NCBI RefSeq assembly: GCF_018139695.1
Contig: NZ_JAGSOG010000069.1
Coordinates: forward strand, 1-34,303
Source of the DNA: Actinospica durhamensis
GTDB taxonomy: Bacteria > Actinomycetota > Actinomycetes > Streptomycetales > Catenulisporaceae
Length of the DNA: 34,303 nt
Reading direction: 5' to 3'
Part shown: piece by piece, positions 24,375 through 33,781 of the stretch
Layout of the letters: every line of letters begins with the position of its first letter
Numbering within the stretch: the first letter of the stretch is position 1
Translations under genes and position numbers: made by a program
Notes under the pieces: model-generated
Told to the model about the DNA's origin: nothing
The model's input: the letters and a program-made list of their open reading frames with translations, nothing else
Database searches by the model: none

Positions 24375-27300
24375 TCAGTTCACCGGTACGGCGGACTGCG
24401 CCCGCACCCCCGACCGCTCGGCGGCGACCGCCTCGACGGCCGCCGGCCCGCTCGCCTCGGCCGCGGTCCCCGGCGCCTCGCCGCCGCCCGCCGACCCGCC
24501 CGCGCCCTGCGCCATGGCCTCGGCGTTCTCCCGCGCGGTGGTCGCGTAACCGGGCAGGTCACAGGCCTCGGCCAGCTCGGCCATGGCGGCGAACCGGGCC
24601 GCGGCCGACGCCTTGTCGCCCAGACCGGCCTGGACCGTGGCGACCCAGCCGAGCCCGGCCTCCAGCTTCGCCATCAGCTCCTCGCGCCACGGGTCCTCGG
24701 CGTTCGCCGCGTGCGCCTCGCGCAGCAGCTCGGCCAGGGTGTCGGTGGCCTCGGCCGCCTCGCGGTACGCCCCGGGCAGCAGCTCGCCGAGCACGTCGTC
24801 GGCCACCGGGTCGGGGTCGATCAGCAGCCGCACCTTGGACGCCCTCGCCTCGGCCAGCCGGGCCAGCTTGCGCGGGTCCGGCTTCGGCGGCTCGGCCGGC
24901 TCGGGCACCTCGCCGCGCTCGGCCGCGGCCGCCGCCTTGCGGGCCGCGGCCTCGCGCCGGCCGGCCAGCTCGGCCTCGGTGATCTTGCCGATCCAGGCCG
25001 CGGCGTCGTCGACCAGCGCCAGCGCCGCCTTCGGGTCCCTGGCCACGGTCAGCGCGGCCAGCTGCTCCAGCGCGCAGGCCCGCGGGTCGATCTCGTCGTC
25101 CTTCTCCGCCAGCCGGGCCGCCCAGGTGTAGTCGGCGGTGGCCTGGTCCGGCTCGCCGAGGGCGGCGAAGGCCTCGCCCGCGTCGAAGTGGATCCACCCG
25201 ATGGTGACCTTGTTCCAGTCGGGCAGCCGGGCGAACAGGCCCTTGAGCAGCTCCCCGGCCCGCTCCGGCGCGCCGGTCCGGCGCAGGCTGACCACCTGGC
25301 CCGCGGTGGCCCGGCGCAGGTGGGACCGCGCGCTCAGCTGCCCCCAGCCGTCGCCGATCTGCTCCACGGCGTCCGCGTACATCTCCAGCGCCCGCTCGTG
25401 CCGCTCGGCCCGCCGGTGCACGTCGGCCACCAGGATCCGGGCGTACGCGGCCTCCTCCGAGCCCTCGCCGCCGGCCAGCACCGCCGCCTCGCGGGCCGCC
25501 TCGAGCAGGTCCTCGTCCCGGGAGCCGTCGCGCACCTGACGGGCGATCGCCTCGGCCCGCAGCAGCGCGATCGGCCCGGTCAGGTCCGGGTCCACCCCGG
25601 CGTTGAGCCGGGCCGCCTCCACCGCGGCCGCCTCCGCCTTCGCGAACCGCCCGTGCGTGAGCAGGTTCTGACCCCGCTTCAGCTCGGCGTCGGCCTGCTG
25701 CGGGAACTGCAGCGCGTCCCGGTAGGCGTCGCGGGCCTTGGCGTACCAGAAGTCCACCCGGTCCGCGGTCTCGGCCACGAACGCGGGCGCGAGCCCGAAC
25801 CGGCCGTAGAGCAGGCCCAGGTTCTGCCGCAGGAACGCCCAGGCGCCGAGCATGTCCGCCCACGGCGAGGCGTAGAGCTCGGTGGACAGGTACAGGTCCT
25901 TGACCGCGGTGAACTTCTCGTTCGTGGTCGGATTCTCGATCATGTGGTCCGGGCCGGCCGCCAGGGCCTTGATCTCGATGATCGAGTCCAGGCGGAAGTC
26001 GTTGACCAGCAACAGCATCAGGTCGCCGTCGGTCAGCCGGCCGGCCGCGTGCCAGGTGCGGGCCCGGGCGAGGATCTCGTCCCGCTCGGCCAGCGCGGTC
26101 TGCTGATCCCCGGTCAGATAGGCCGAGAGGGCCGCGATCAGCCGGCTCACCAGCGCGTCGCCGGGCCGGTCGCACTGCTCGTAGATCCCGGCCTTCTCCA
26201 GCTCCAGGGTGCGGGCCGAGGCGAAGTCGCTCTCGCGCATCAGCACCGCGGCCCGGTAGCCGGTCAGCCGCGCCCGGTCCGGCAGCGAGCGCGGGGTGCC
26301 CAGCGCGGCCACCCGGGCCCAGGCCCCGTTCAGGTGCGGGTGGTCCAGGTAGGCCAGCACCCGGGCCTCGGCCAGCAGCGCGTCCTGCGCGGTCCAGCCG
26401 CGCGGCAGGTCCTCCAGGTCCGGCGGGGCGGCCCAGGGCGAGGGCACCGGCGCCAGCCCCGACTCCCAGAACTCGTCGTCCTCCTCCTCGGCCGGCAGGT
26501 CGACCTTGTGCAGCGTCTCCTCGCGCCAGGAGGTCAGCCGCTCGGTGTAGCGCTCCCGCTCGGCCTCGTCGGCGCACCCGGCGGCGTGCGCGGCCAGCCC
26601 CGCGTCCAGCCGCTCGCGCAGCCGGTCGGCCGTGGTCTCGGAGCGGTCGGGCAGGGTGATCGGCAGCTCGGCGTGCCCGCGCAGGCACAGCAGGTGCAGG
26701 AACTGCAGCACCCGGCCGTGGTACCAGGCCACGTCGTCGTCGAGCGGGGCGTCGAGCAGCTCGGCGTGGTCGTGCACGATGCGCAGGAACCCGGCCACGT
26801 CCCTGACCCGGTTCGCGTAGATCATGTGCAGGTCCAGCGCGCGCCACTCGCCGCGCACCCGCCGGATCAGCGGGTAGCCGGCCCGGTGGCAGCCGCGGGC
26901 GAGCGCGGGCCGGCCGAGCACCAGGGACAGGAAGGCCAGCTCGGCCAGCGCCTGGGCCCGGTGGTCCTCGGCGCAGTTCTGGTCCGGCAGCTCCAGGATC
27001 CGCTGCCACAGCTCGGCCGCGCGGGCCCGGTTCTTGGCAGGCCCCTGATACCACTGCGCGGCCACCATCGGCCCCATCGCGTCGCAGTGCGCCCCGGCGT
27101 CGCCCGGCTCGTCCGCGAGCAGCTCGACGAACTTCGCCGCCAGCTCGTTCTCGCCGCGGCGGCGGTGGAACCAGTAGCGGGTCCGGTACGGGATCCGCAT
27201 GCTGTACCCGCCGTCGCGGTAGAACGCGTCCATCTCCTCCAGACGTCGGAGCACTTCCTGCGCCGGGACCTCGGGATCGAGGTCGAGCGCGGTGATCGTC

Positions 27301-27587
27301 GGGGAGAAGGTGGTGCGCAGGTTGTAGCGCACGTGCGGCTCGATCGCCTCGGCGTGCTCCCGGTACAGCGCCCAGGCGCGGTCGAAGAACTCGATCATGC
27401 GCGGCTTGTCGTCGGTCTCCATGTAGTCGTCGGAGATCCAGATCAGCAGCTTGCACTGGAGCGAGTAGTCCTCGCCCGCCTCGGCCTCGGCCGACAGCCG
27501 CAGGTGCCCCTCGATCCGCTCCCGGCCGTACGGCAGGTGGTCGAGCTCCTCGAACGCCGCCGCGATCCCCGCCGCATCCATCGCCAT
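24375..27587 (-). CDS. Long TPR protein of actinobacterial type
   Basis: 1070 residues, no signal peptide or membrane segment, so cytosolic. It is built of helical TPR-like repeats almost throughout (for example ALADEPGDAGAH, NRARAAELWQRILELPDQ, ERALEMYADAVEQIGDGWG, PERAGELLKGLF, PDQATADYTWAARLAEKDDEID). Near 830-890 there is a charged Ala/Glu/Pro/Lys stretch, probably a coiled or flexible linker; the C-terminus is Gly/Ala-rich. The start ATG lies five bases after the stop of the upstream TPR gene, with GAGGAGCGG inside that gene's end, so translation is probably coupled. The frame is open 2 kb upstream but only as a shadow of the other TPR gene. Molecular role unknown; TPRs bind protein partners. 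Confidence 0.85.
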   Translation of the reverse strand: MAMDAAGIAAAFEELDHLPYGRERIEGHLRLSAEAEAGEDYSLQCKLLIWISDDYMETDDKPRMIEFFDRAWALYREHAEAIEPHVRYNLRTTFSPTITALDLDPEVPAQEVLRRLEEMDAFYRDGGYSMRIPYRTRYWFHRRRGENELAAKFVELLADEPGDAGAHCDAMGPMVAAQWYQGPAKNRARAAELWQRILELPDQNCAEDHRAQALAELAFLSLVLGRPALARGCHRAGYPLIRRVRGEWRALDLHMIYANRVRDVAGFLRIVHDHAELLDAPLDDDVAWYHGRVLQFLHLLCLRGHAELPITLPDRSETTADRLRERLDAGLAAHAAGCADEAERERYTERLTSWREETLHKVDLPAEEEDDEFWESGLAPVPSPWAAPPDLEDLPRGWTAQDALLAEARVLAYLDHPHLNGAWARVAALGTPRSLPDRARLTGYRAAVLMRESDFASARTLELEKAGIYEQCDRPGDALVSRLIAALSAYLTGDQQTALAERDEILARARTWHAAGRLTDGDLMLLLVNDFRLDSIIEIKALAAGPDHMIENPTTNEKFTAVKDLYLSTELYASPWADMLGAWAFLRQNLGLLYGRFGLAPAFVAETADRVDFWYAKARDAYRDALQFPQQADAELKRGQNLLTHGRFAKAEAAAVEAARLNAGVDPDLTGPIALLRAEAIARQVRDGSRDEDLLEAAREAAVLAGGEGSEEAAYARILVADVHRRAERHERALEMYADAVEQIGDGWGQLSARSHLRRATAGQVVSLRRTGAPERAGELLKGLFARLPDWNKVTIGWIHFDAGEAFAALGEPDQATADYTWAARLAEKDDEIDPRACALEQLAALTVARDPKAALALVDDAAAWIGKITEAELAGRREAAARKAAAAAERGEVPEPAEPPKPDPRKLARLAEARASKVRLLIDPDPVADDVLGELLPGAYREAAEATDTLAELLREAHAANAEDPWREELMAKLEAGLGWVATVQAGLGDKASAAARFAAMAELAEACDLPGYATTARENAEAMAQGAGGSAGGGEAPGTAAEASGPAAVEAVAAERSGVRAQSAVPVN

Positions 27588-27592
27588 CGCCG

Positions 27593-29566
27593 CTACCGCT
27601 CCTCTTCCCGCGCGAACCGCTCCGCCTGCTCGGTCAGGGTCTTGACGAGGTCGGCGAAGCCCTCCGGGGCCGCCGCCTCGAGCTCGGCGATCAGCGTGCG
27701 CAGCCGGCGCTCGGCCCGGCCGACGGCGCCGTGCCGGGCGATCTCGAGCCGGCCGAGCAGCAGCGCGCAGTCGCCGATCCGGCCGTAGAGCCCGAGCAGG
27801 CCCTCGACATCGGTCGCGGCCCGCCGGGCCAGCACCCGGCGCAGGCCCTGCAGGGCCGCGGTCGCGTCCTGCTCGGCCGGCAGCGGGTCGTTCTGCGCGG
27901 TCAGCTCGGCCCGCTGCAGGTGCGTCTCGGCCAGCTCGAGCCGCAGCGAGTCGCGCCGGTCCGGGTCGGGCTCGGCCTCGAGCCGGCGCAGCAGCGCGGT
28001 GCCCGCCTCGTCCATCAGGTCCGTGCCGTCGTCGCGCCCGGCCCGGAACTCCAGCCAGGCCGCCGAACGCAGACACCTGATCCGCACCAGCAGCCGCTCC
28101 GGGTCGGCCCCGGCCAGCCGGGCCGCGCGCAGGAACGCGTCGGCCGCGGGCCCGGGCAGCTCGGCGTCGCGCAGGGCGTAGGCGGCGTTGACGGTCATCT
28201 CGAACAGGATCGCGTCGTCCGGCCAGTGCTCGAGGCGGTTGCGCAGCCGCTCGAGCACGGCCAGGCCCTCGTCCTCGGCCCCGAGCTGGAGCAGGGCGCG
28301 CATATACTGCATCTGATGACGGGCCAGCGCCGCGCCGTACTCCTCCGGGTCCCAGAACGACTCGTCGTCGAGCTCGGCGAACGAGCGCTGGTAGAGCCCC
28401 ACCGAGACCCGGCGGCGGCCGGTGAAGGCCAGCGCGTCGGCCGCCCGCAGCCGGGCCAGGGCCGCCTCGGCGCCGCGGTCCTCCGCGGTGTAGATGTCCG
28501 CGGCCTCCAGGGCCGGGGAGATCGCCTCGGCCTCGCGCCCGTCCAGCTCCCACAGCGCGGTGGCCAGGGTCAGCGCGGCCGGCCCGCGCAGCCGCGCGTC
28601 CACGCAGTCCATCACCGCCGCCCGCGCCAGGCGCACCGCCTGGCGCGGGTCGGAGACCAGGCGGGAGAGGTTCATCTCGGCCCGCGCCGCGTACCAGGGC
28701 GCGCCCGCGGCCATCGAGCGCTCGACCACCTGGTGCAGCGCGGGCTCCACCTCGTCGAGCTCGCCGGCCTGGAAGAGCGTGTCGCTCAGGGCGTAGAGGT
28801 CCCCGGTCCCGGGCACCTCGAGGTGGGCCGCGCCCGGCTCCGCGTACGGGGGCGGGGTGGCCGAGGGCTCCCGCAGCGTGCTGCGCACCGGCAGCTCCAG
28901 CGGGCACAGCGCGGGCTGGCGCAGCCGCCGGATCCGCAGCCGGGAGGCGTAGCCCGGCGCGAGCCCGTCCTCCTGCTCGGTCCGGGCGATCCGGGCCGCG
29001 AGCGAGTCCAGCTCGGCGTCCACGAAGCCGCGCAGCACGCCCACGGTCAGCTCCTCGGCGGCCGGCACGTGCGCGCCGGGGGAGGGCGGCATGGGCACCG
29101 GCAGCTCGGTGTGCCCGAGCGCGACGAGGCGGGTGAGCAGCACGCTGGCGCCGGTGAGGAACTCGGCCTGGGCCGCGATCCCGGGCGCCGGCTCGGTGAG
29201 CCAGTCCGCGTGCTCGGCCAGCAGCTCGAGGCCGCGGTGCTCGTTGCCGGTCAGCGCGCAGAACTCCAGGTGCTCGCCGATCGCGCCGCGGAAGGCGGGC
29301 TTGCGCCGCGCGATCCGGTAGCCGTACTGGTGGGTGTGCAGCGCGGCGGCCAACTCGTCGCGCCGCAGCAGCACCAGCAGGGCCGCGCCGAGCACGCCCT
29401 GGGGCTGGTGGTCGCAGATCAGGTCGCCCTCGAGCACCGGGGCCCAGATCTCCAGCGCCCGCTCGTCCTGGCGCAGCGCCGCCGCCTCGGCCCCCTCGGC
29501 GTGCCGGGCGCACGCGGCGCAGTCCTGGCGGCGGCCCATCTGCCCACCGAGCCAGCCTTCGTACAC
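27593..29566 (-). CDS. Short TPR protein, paralogue lacking the N-terminal region
   Basis: 657 residues from a GTG with GGGAGGG at good spacing, giving MYEGWLGGQMGRRQDCAACARH. A CxxC pair near the start may bind metal. Its first ~150 residues align with the middle of the next gene's product (for example LEIWAPVLEGDLICDHQPQ against AELWQRILELPDQNCAEDH, and LGHTELPVPMP against RGHAELPITLP), so it lacks about 220 residues that precede this region in the partner. The rest is TPR-like helical repeats ending in LTEQAERFAREEER. It probably shares an operon with the long TPR gene and perhaps with the 2H phosphoesterase gene 114 bases upstream. Function unknown; the missing N-terminus may be natural or a deletion. 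Confidence 0.82.
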   Translation of the reverse strand: MYEGWLGGQMGRRQDCAACARHAEGAEAAALRQDERALEIWAPVLEGDLICDHQPQGVLGAALLVLLRRDELAAALHTHQYGYRIARRKPAFRGAIGEHLEFCALTGNEHRGLELLAEHADWLTEPAPGIAAQAEFLTGASVLLTRLVALGHTELPVPMPPSPGAHVPAAEELTVGVLRGFVDAELDSLAARIARTEQEDGLAPGYASRLRIRRLRQPALCPLELPVRSTLREPSATPPPYAEPGAAHLEVPGTGDLYALSDTLFQAGELDEVEPALHQVVERSMAAGAPWYAARAEMNLSRLVSDPRQAVRLARAAVMDCVDARLRGPAALTLATALWELDGREAEAISPALEAADIYTAEDRGAEAALARLRAADALAFTGRRRVSVGLYQRSFAELDDESFWDPEEYGAALARHQMQYMRALLQLGAEDEGLAVLERLRNRLEHWPDDAILFEMTVNAAYALRDAELPGPAADAFLRAARLAGADPERLLVRIRCLRSAAWLEFRAGRDDGTDLMDEAGTALLRRLEAEPDPDRRDSLRLELAETHLQRAELTAQNDPLPAEQDATAALQGLRRVLARRAATDVEGLLGLYGRIGDCALLLGRLEIARHGAVGRAERRLRTLIAELEAAAPEGFADLVKTLTEQAERFAREEER

Positions 29567-29680
29567 TGCCGTTCCCTCCCGCTCCGCCTCGCCGCCCCGC
29601 GGTCGCACGCCGACGCCACAATTTACCTTACGAGACCTGGCACGGGCGGCGGGCGGATCTTGCCGGAGTCGGCGGGCGTG

Positions 29681-30196
29681 TCAGACCACTGGCGTGAGCG
29701 CGCCGGTCCCGACGTCGACCAGGTTGATCCGCGCCACCCGGAGCGTGCGCGCCGGATGCGGGTGCAGGGCGCCGAACGCGCGCTGCAGTTCGCCGGTGTC
29801 CAGCGCCATGGCCAGGGTGCAGTGCGGGACCCAGTGCTCCGGCAGATACAGCTCCCAGGCCCCGGCGATCGCGTCCCCGAGCGCGGTGTAGAGGTCGCGC
29901 TGCGCGGCGGCCAGCGCCGGGGTCCTGGTCGCGCCCAGGAAGAGCACCGAGCGCTCGCCCGGGAACGCGCCGAGCACCGGCAGGTCCAGCTCGGTGCCGA
30001 GCAGGCCGGCCAGCACCCGCCGGGCCGCGTCGTTCACCGTGATCCGCTCGGCGACGGTGAGCGTGACGTGCGGGTGGTGCTCGTGGTGCGTGGTCGTGGC
30101 CAGGCTGCGCAGGCCGGCCGCCTCGAGCCGGTCCCACAGGCCGCGCACGGCCGCGTCGCCGGCCGGATCGAAGAACATTTCCACGGAGACGGTCAT
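29681..30196 (-). CDS. 2'-5' RNA ligase family (2H phosphoesterase) protein
   Basis: 171 residues, complete. Both catalytic HxT motifs are present: His43-Val-Thr45 (HPHVTLTV) and His125-Cys-Thr127 (HCTLAM). 2H enzymes act on 2',3'-cyclic or 2'-5' phosphodiester ends of RNA or on ADP-ribose cyclic phosphates; the actual substrate here is not known. The ATG has no clear Shine-Dalgarno. It is divergent from the PBP gene and may head the TPR operon. Confidence 0.88.
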   Translation of the reverse strand: MTVSVEMFFDPAGDAAVRGLWDRLEAAGLRSLATTTHHEHHPHVTLTVAERITVNDAARRVLAGLLGTELDLPVLGAFPGERSVLFLGATRTPALAAAQRDLYTALGDAIAGAWELYLPEHWVPHCTLAMALDTGELQRAFGALHPHPARTLRVARINLVDVGTGALTPVV

Positions 30197-30251
30197 GCCG
30201 GTGATCGTGGCAGACGGCTCCGTCCGGCGCCGCGGCCGCTCCGACGCAACT

Positions 30252-30282
30252 GGACAAAGGCCCCGGAGCGTCGGATAGATTC
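30252..30282 (+). promoter_or_regulatory. Predicted promoter of the PBP gene
   Basis: TGGACA (30252-30257) and TAGATT (30277-30282) with a 19-base spacer, about 70 bases before the PBP start. The spacer is longer than ideal. Confidence 0.4.
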
Positions 30283-30352
30283 GGGGGAAGGCTCAGCATG
30301 CGACGGGGCGGGTCGACGGCGTGACGAAGCACGAGAGGGACAGGCGGTAAGC

Positions 30353-32758
30353 ATGGCGGACGCACCGGTCGGCAACGGTCCGGAGAGCGCGACCAGTACG
30401 GAGCCCGAGGAGTCGTCCGCCGTGTCGAGCCCGCCGCGCATCCCGGTCTCCGAGGTCCCCGACCTCGAGCCGGAGGACGAGGCGGACGAGGCCGGGGCCG
30501 ACGAGGAGCCCGGCGCCGGGGACGACTCCGACGGGGAGGACGGGTCCGAGGACGCGGGCGCGGCCCCGGCCGACCGGCCCGACCCGGCCCTGGCCGAGAC
30601 GACCGTCGCCGCGCGCCCGGCCGTGGTCCCCAAGCAGGTCGAGAAGACCGAACCGGAGTCCGCGGAGCCGGCCGACGCCGAGGCCCAGGCCCGCCGGGTC
30701 TCGCTGGCCGAGGTCGAAGAGACGACGCTGATACCGAAGGTCGCCGACGTGAAGCCGGTGGAGACCACCACGGTCATGCCGCCGGTGCCGCCCGCCTCCG
30801 ACATGGCCCGCCGCCCCTACTCCGACGCCACCGCGGCCGGCAACTCGAACGCCGCCCGCCGCGCCTACCGCGCCGCCGAGCGGCAGCGCCCGGACGCCGC
30901 CGCCGGGGCCCGCGCGCCGCAGGGCTACGGCCGCGCCACGGACGCCACCCAGGCCTGGACCGCGCCCCCGGGAGCCGAGCGCCCCGCCGCGCCGGCCGAG
31001 CCGAGCGGGCGCGGCTACCGGCCGCCGGAGTTCCACCAGGTCGACCCGCAGCGCGACGAGCTGCCGCCGCCGCACAACTTCCAGCTCGACCAGCGCGAGG
31101 TGGACGGCGACGACGGCCGTCCGCGCAGCAGGTCCCGGCGCGCGCTGCTGGTCACCGGCGGCGTCGCGGTGGCCGCGGCGGCCGGGCTGACCCTGGCCGG
31201 CGTCATCAAGATCCCCGGCACCACCCCGGCCGTGCCCACCGTCGGGTTCTCCCCGGAGGCCGACAGCGGCGCGTCCGCGGCCACCCAGACCGGCACCGCG
31301 TTCCTCACCGCCTGGCAGAGCGACCAGCTCGAGGCCGCGGCGAACCTGACCGACAACCCGAGCGCCGCGCTGGCCGCGCTCAAGGAGTACAAGCAGGTCC
31401 TGAACGTCAGCGGCCTGGTGGTCAACCCGAACCCGGCGAACGACGTGGGCTGGATGACCTACTCGCTCACCACCCAGGCGGGCACGCCGATGGGCGAGTG
31501 GCAGTACTCCAGCGGCTTCGCGACCTACTCGAAGCAGATCAACGGCTACACCCGCTGGTTCGTGCAGTGGAGCCCGGCGATCCTCTACACCTCGCTCAAG
31601 GCCGGCTACAAGCTCGCCATCAAGAAGACCCCGGCGAGTATCAAGGGCCTGGTGGACCGCAACGGCGCCGCGATCGACTCGAGCGCGCACCCGAGCCTGA
31701 CCGTGATCGTCACACTGCTGACGAAGACGGCCGAGTCCTCCGGCGGCACGGCCGGCCAGGACGTCATCATGACCGACGCCAAGGGCAACCAGCTGGCCAC
31801 GGTCGCCACCCTGACCCAGCCGATCAACAACGGCACCGTGGCCACCACGCTGGACATGAAGGTGCAGGCCGCGGCCGAGTCCGCGGTGCCCAACCACAGC
31901 TACAGCTCGATCGTGGCGATCCAGCCGTCCACCGGGCACATCCTGGCCATCGCGAACAACACCACCAGCCAGTACTACGACGACGCGCTGCTGACGAAGG
32001 TGGCCCCCGGCTCCACCTTCAAGATCATCACCTCCGCCGCGCTGCTGTCCAAGGGCCTGACCAGCCTCAGCAGCGAGGTGGTCTGCCCGCCGGTGATCAC
32101 GATCGACCAGCAGACGCTCAAGAACAGCGAGGGCGAGGCCGGCGACTACACCTACGAGACGGACTTCGCCACCTCCTGCAACAACGCCTTCTCCAGCTTC
32201 TGGGACCACTCCGGGATGACCGGGAACCTGCTCTCGGACACCGCGAAGACCTACTTCGGGCTGAATCAGGAGTGGGACATCGGCCTGAACCAGACGGCCA
32301 GCTACATGGACGTGCCCGCGGGCCTGAGCCGCGGCGGCCTGGCCGAGTCCCTGGTGGGCCAGGGTGACGTGGTCTCCTGCCCGCTGGCGATGTGCTCGGT
32401 GGCCGCCACCGTGGCCAACGGCAGCTTCAAGCAGCCGATCCTGCTGCCCACGCAGAAGCAGATCACCGCGACCCCGCTCGGCTCGCAGCTGCACGCCGAC
32501 CTCAAGACCCTGATGAGCAGCGTGATCACCGAGGGCACCGCGAAGTCCGTGGCCTTCCCCAAGAACGGCCACTTCTTCGCCAAGACCGGCACCGCCGAGG
32601 TCGGCAGCGGCGCGAACCTGACCAACAACAGCTGGTTCGTCGTGTTCGACGACGAGCACGACATCGCGCTGTGCGCCCTGGCGATCGACGGCGGCTACGG
32701 CGCCGCCACCGCCGCGCCGGAGTGCCTCACGGTCTTCCAGCACCTGGGCTACGCGTAG
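30353..32758 (+). CDS. Class B-type penicillin-binding protein with long acidic cytosolic N-terminus
   Basis: 801 residues. Residues 1-~260 are disordered, strongly acidic early on, then Pro/Arg/Gln-rich. One transmembrane helix lies at about 263-285. Outside follow an NTF2-like MecA_N-type domain (from ~305, TGTAFLTAWQSDQLEAAANL), a PBP-dimer-like segment (IKGLVDRNGAAI) and the transpeptidase domain with Ser554-Thr-Phe-Lys557 (PGSTFK), Ser608-Cys-Asn610 and Lys744-Thr-Gly746. All three active-site motifs are intact, so it should be a working cell-wall cross-linking enzyme and penicillin target. Threonine-rich spots (ETTLIP, ETTTVMP) in the cytosolic tail resemble Ser/Thr kinase sites (inference). 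ATG follows an AGG-rich stretch; the frame is open far upstream without homology. Confidence 0.92.
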   Translation: MADAPVGNGPESATSTEPEESSAVSSPPRIPVSEVPDLEPEDEADEAGADEEPGAGDDSDGEDGSEDAGAAPADRPDPALAETTVAARPAVVPKQVEKTEPESAEPADAEAQARRVSLAEVEETTLIPKVADVKPVETTTVMPPVPPASDMARRPYSDATAAGNSNAARRAYRAAERQRPDAAAGARAPQGYGRATDATQAWTAPPGAERPAAPAEPSGRGYRPPEFHQVDPQRDELPPPHNFQLDQREVDGDDGRPRSRSRRALLVTGGVAVAAAAGLTLAGVIKIPGTTPAVPTVGFSPEADSGASAATQTGTAFLTAWQSDQLEAAANLTDNPSAALAALKEYKQVLNVSGLVVNPNPANDVGWMTYSLTTQAGTPMGEWQYSSGFATYSKQINGYTRWFVQWSPAILYTSLKAGYKLAIKKTPASIKGLVDRNGAAIDSSAHPSLTVIVTLLTKTAESSGGTAGQDVIMTDAKGNQLATVATLTQPINNGTVATTLDMKVQAAAESAVPNHSYSSIVAIQPSTGHILAIANNTTSQYYDDALLTKVAPGSTFKIITSAALLSKGLTSLSSEVVCPPVITIDQQTLKNSEGEAGDYTYETDFATSCNNAFSSFWDHSGMTGNLLSDTAKTYFGLNQEWDIGLNQTASYMDVPAGLSRGGLAESLVGQGDVVSCPLAMCSVAATVANGSFKQPILLPTQKQITATPLGSQLHADLKTLMSSVITEGTAKSVAFPKNGHFFAKTGTAEVGSGANLTNNSWFVVFDDEHDIALCALAIDGGYGAATAAPECLTVFQHLGYA

Positions 32759-32773
32759 GCGCCACGGTTTTCG

Positions 32774-32841
32774 CCGAGCAGCCGAGCAGCCGAGCAGCCG
32801 AACGGCCGGGACGCGCACCTCGCGGTGCACGCCCCGGCCGT
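32774..32841. terminator. 8-bp tandem repeat and hairpin between the PBP and FAH genes
   Basis: Three copies of CCGAGCAG (32774-32797) lead into a long stem: outer arms 32802-32810 and 32833-32841 match perfectly, and inner arms CGCGCACC/GGTGCACG close on a TCGC loop. It serves two convergent genes. Confidence 0.75.
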
Positions 32842-32886
32842 GGTGTCTTCGTCTCCTGAGACTTCGGGCCGCCGGCGATCCCCGCC

Positions 32887-33741
32887 CTAGGCCGCGGCGA
32901 ACTCCTGCCGGGCCGTGCCCAGGCCGTCGATCTCCAGCTCCACCACGTCGCCGGCCCGCAGGTACGGCTTGTCGGCCTGGCCCAGCGCGACGCCCGCCGG
33001 TGTTCCGGTGTTGATGACGTCGCCGGGCTCGAGCCGCATGTACTGGCTCAGGTACCAGACCAGGTACGGCACGTCGAAGATCATGCTGGCGGTGCTGCCG
33101 TCCTGCCGGAGCTTGCCGTTGACCGACAGCCGCAGCCCCAGCGCCCCCGGGTCGCCCACCTCGTCCGCGGTGACCAGGTACGGGCCCAGCGGGTTGAAGG
33201 TCTCGCAGCTCTTGCCCAGGTCCCACTGGTGCGACTGCTCGAGCTGGAACTCCCGCTCGGAGACGTCGTTGCTCACCGCGTACCCGGCCACGTGCGCCAG
33301 CGCCTCGTCCGGGCTCGCCAGGTAGCGCGCCTCGCGGCCGATGACCACCGCGAGCTCCACCTCCCAGTCGGTCTTGGTCGAGCCGCGCGGGATCAGGACC
33401 GTGTCGAAGGGTCCGACGACCGTGTACGAGGCCTTCATGAACACCACCGGCCGCGGCGGGATCTGCGCGCCGGTCTCCTCCGCGTGATCGCGGTAGTTCA
33501 GGCCGATGCACACGACCTTGCCCGGACGCGCCACGGCCGGGCCGATCCGCTTCTCGGCCGCGCCGGCCAGCTCGGGCAGCTCGCCCGCCGCCAGCGCAGC
33601 CCGCACGCGCTCGAGGCCGTCCCCGGCCAGGAAGGCGCCGTCGATGTCCGGGGTCAGCGCGGACAGGTCCAGGATCCGGTCGTCGTCCGAGAGCACCGCG
33701 GGGACCTCCCGGCCCGGCTCTCCCACTCGCAGCAGTTTCAT
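32887..33741 (-). CDS. Fumarylacetoacetate hydrolase (FAH) family protein
   Basis: 284 residues. The N-terminal ~70 residues (MKLLRVGEPGREVPAVL) are the small cap; the rest is the FAH fold: IGLNYRDHAEETG, FMKASYTVVGPFD, the acidic metal site DWEVELAVVIG, GYAVSNDVSEREFQ, DLGKSCETFNPLGP and the end GDVINTGTPAGV. Such enzymes cleave or decarboxylate 2-keto acids in aromatic or sugar-acid breakdown. Best resemblance is to the ureidoglycolate lyase / diketo-deoxy-sugar hydrolase branch, but no pathway neighbour confirms a substrate. The weak ribosome site leaves the start slightly uncertain. Confidence 0.92.
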   Translation of the reverse strand: MKLLRVGEPGREVPAVLSDDDRILDLSALTPDIDGAFLAGDGLERVRAALAAGELPELAGAAEKRIGPAVARPGKVVCIGLNYRDHAEETGAQIPPRPVVFMKASYTVVGPFDTVLIPRGSTKTDWEVELAVVIGREARYLASPDEALAHVAGYAVSNDVSEREFQLEQSHQWDLGKSCETFNPLGPYLVTADEVGDPGALGLRLSVNGKLRQDGSTASMIFDVPYLVWYLSQYMRLEPGDVINTGTPAGVALGQADKPYLRAGDVVELEIDGLGTARQEFAAA

Positions 33742-33781
33742 GGCCCCGAGACTAGGCCCGCGGCCCGGCTCGGCGCAACAT

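Noticed and set aside
24375-29621. A single 1748-codon minus-strand open frame
   Set aside because: Only its last 1070 codons have the TPR homology and codon bias; the earlier part is an out-of-frame shadow of the other TPR gene, which has its own ribosome site and stop.
27731-30352. Long plus-strand extension upstream of the PBP start
   Set aside because: Composition is Arg/Gln/Gly shadow sequence opposite real minus-strand genes; PBP features start only after 30353.
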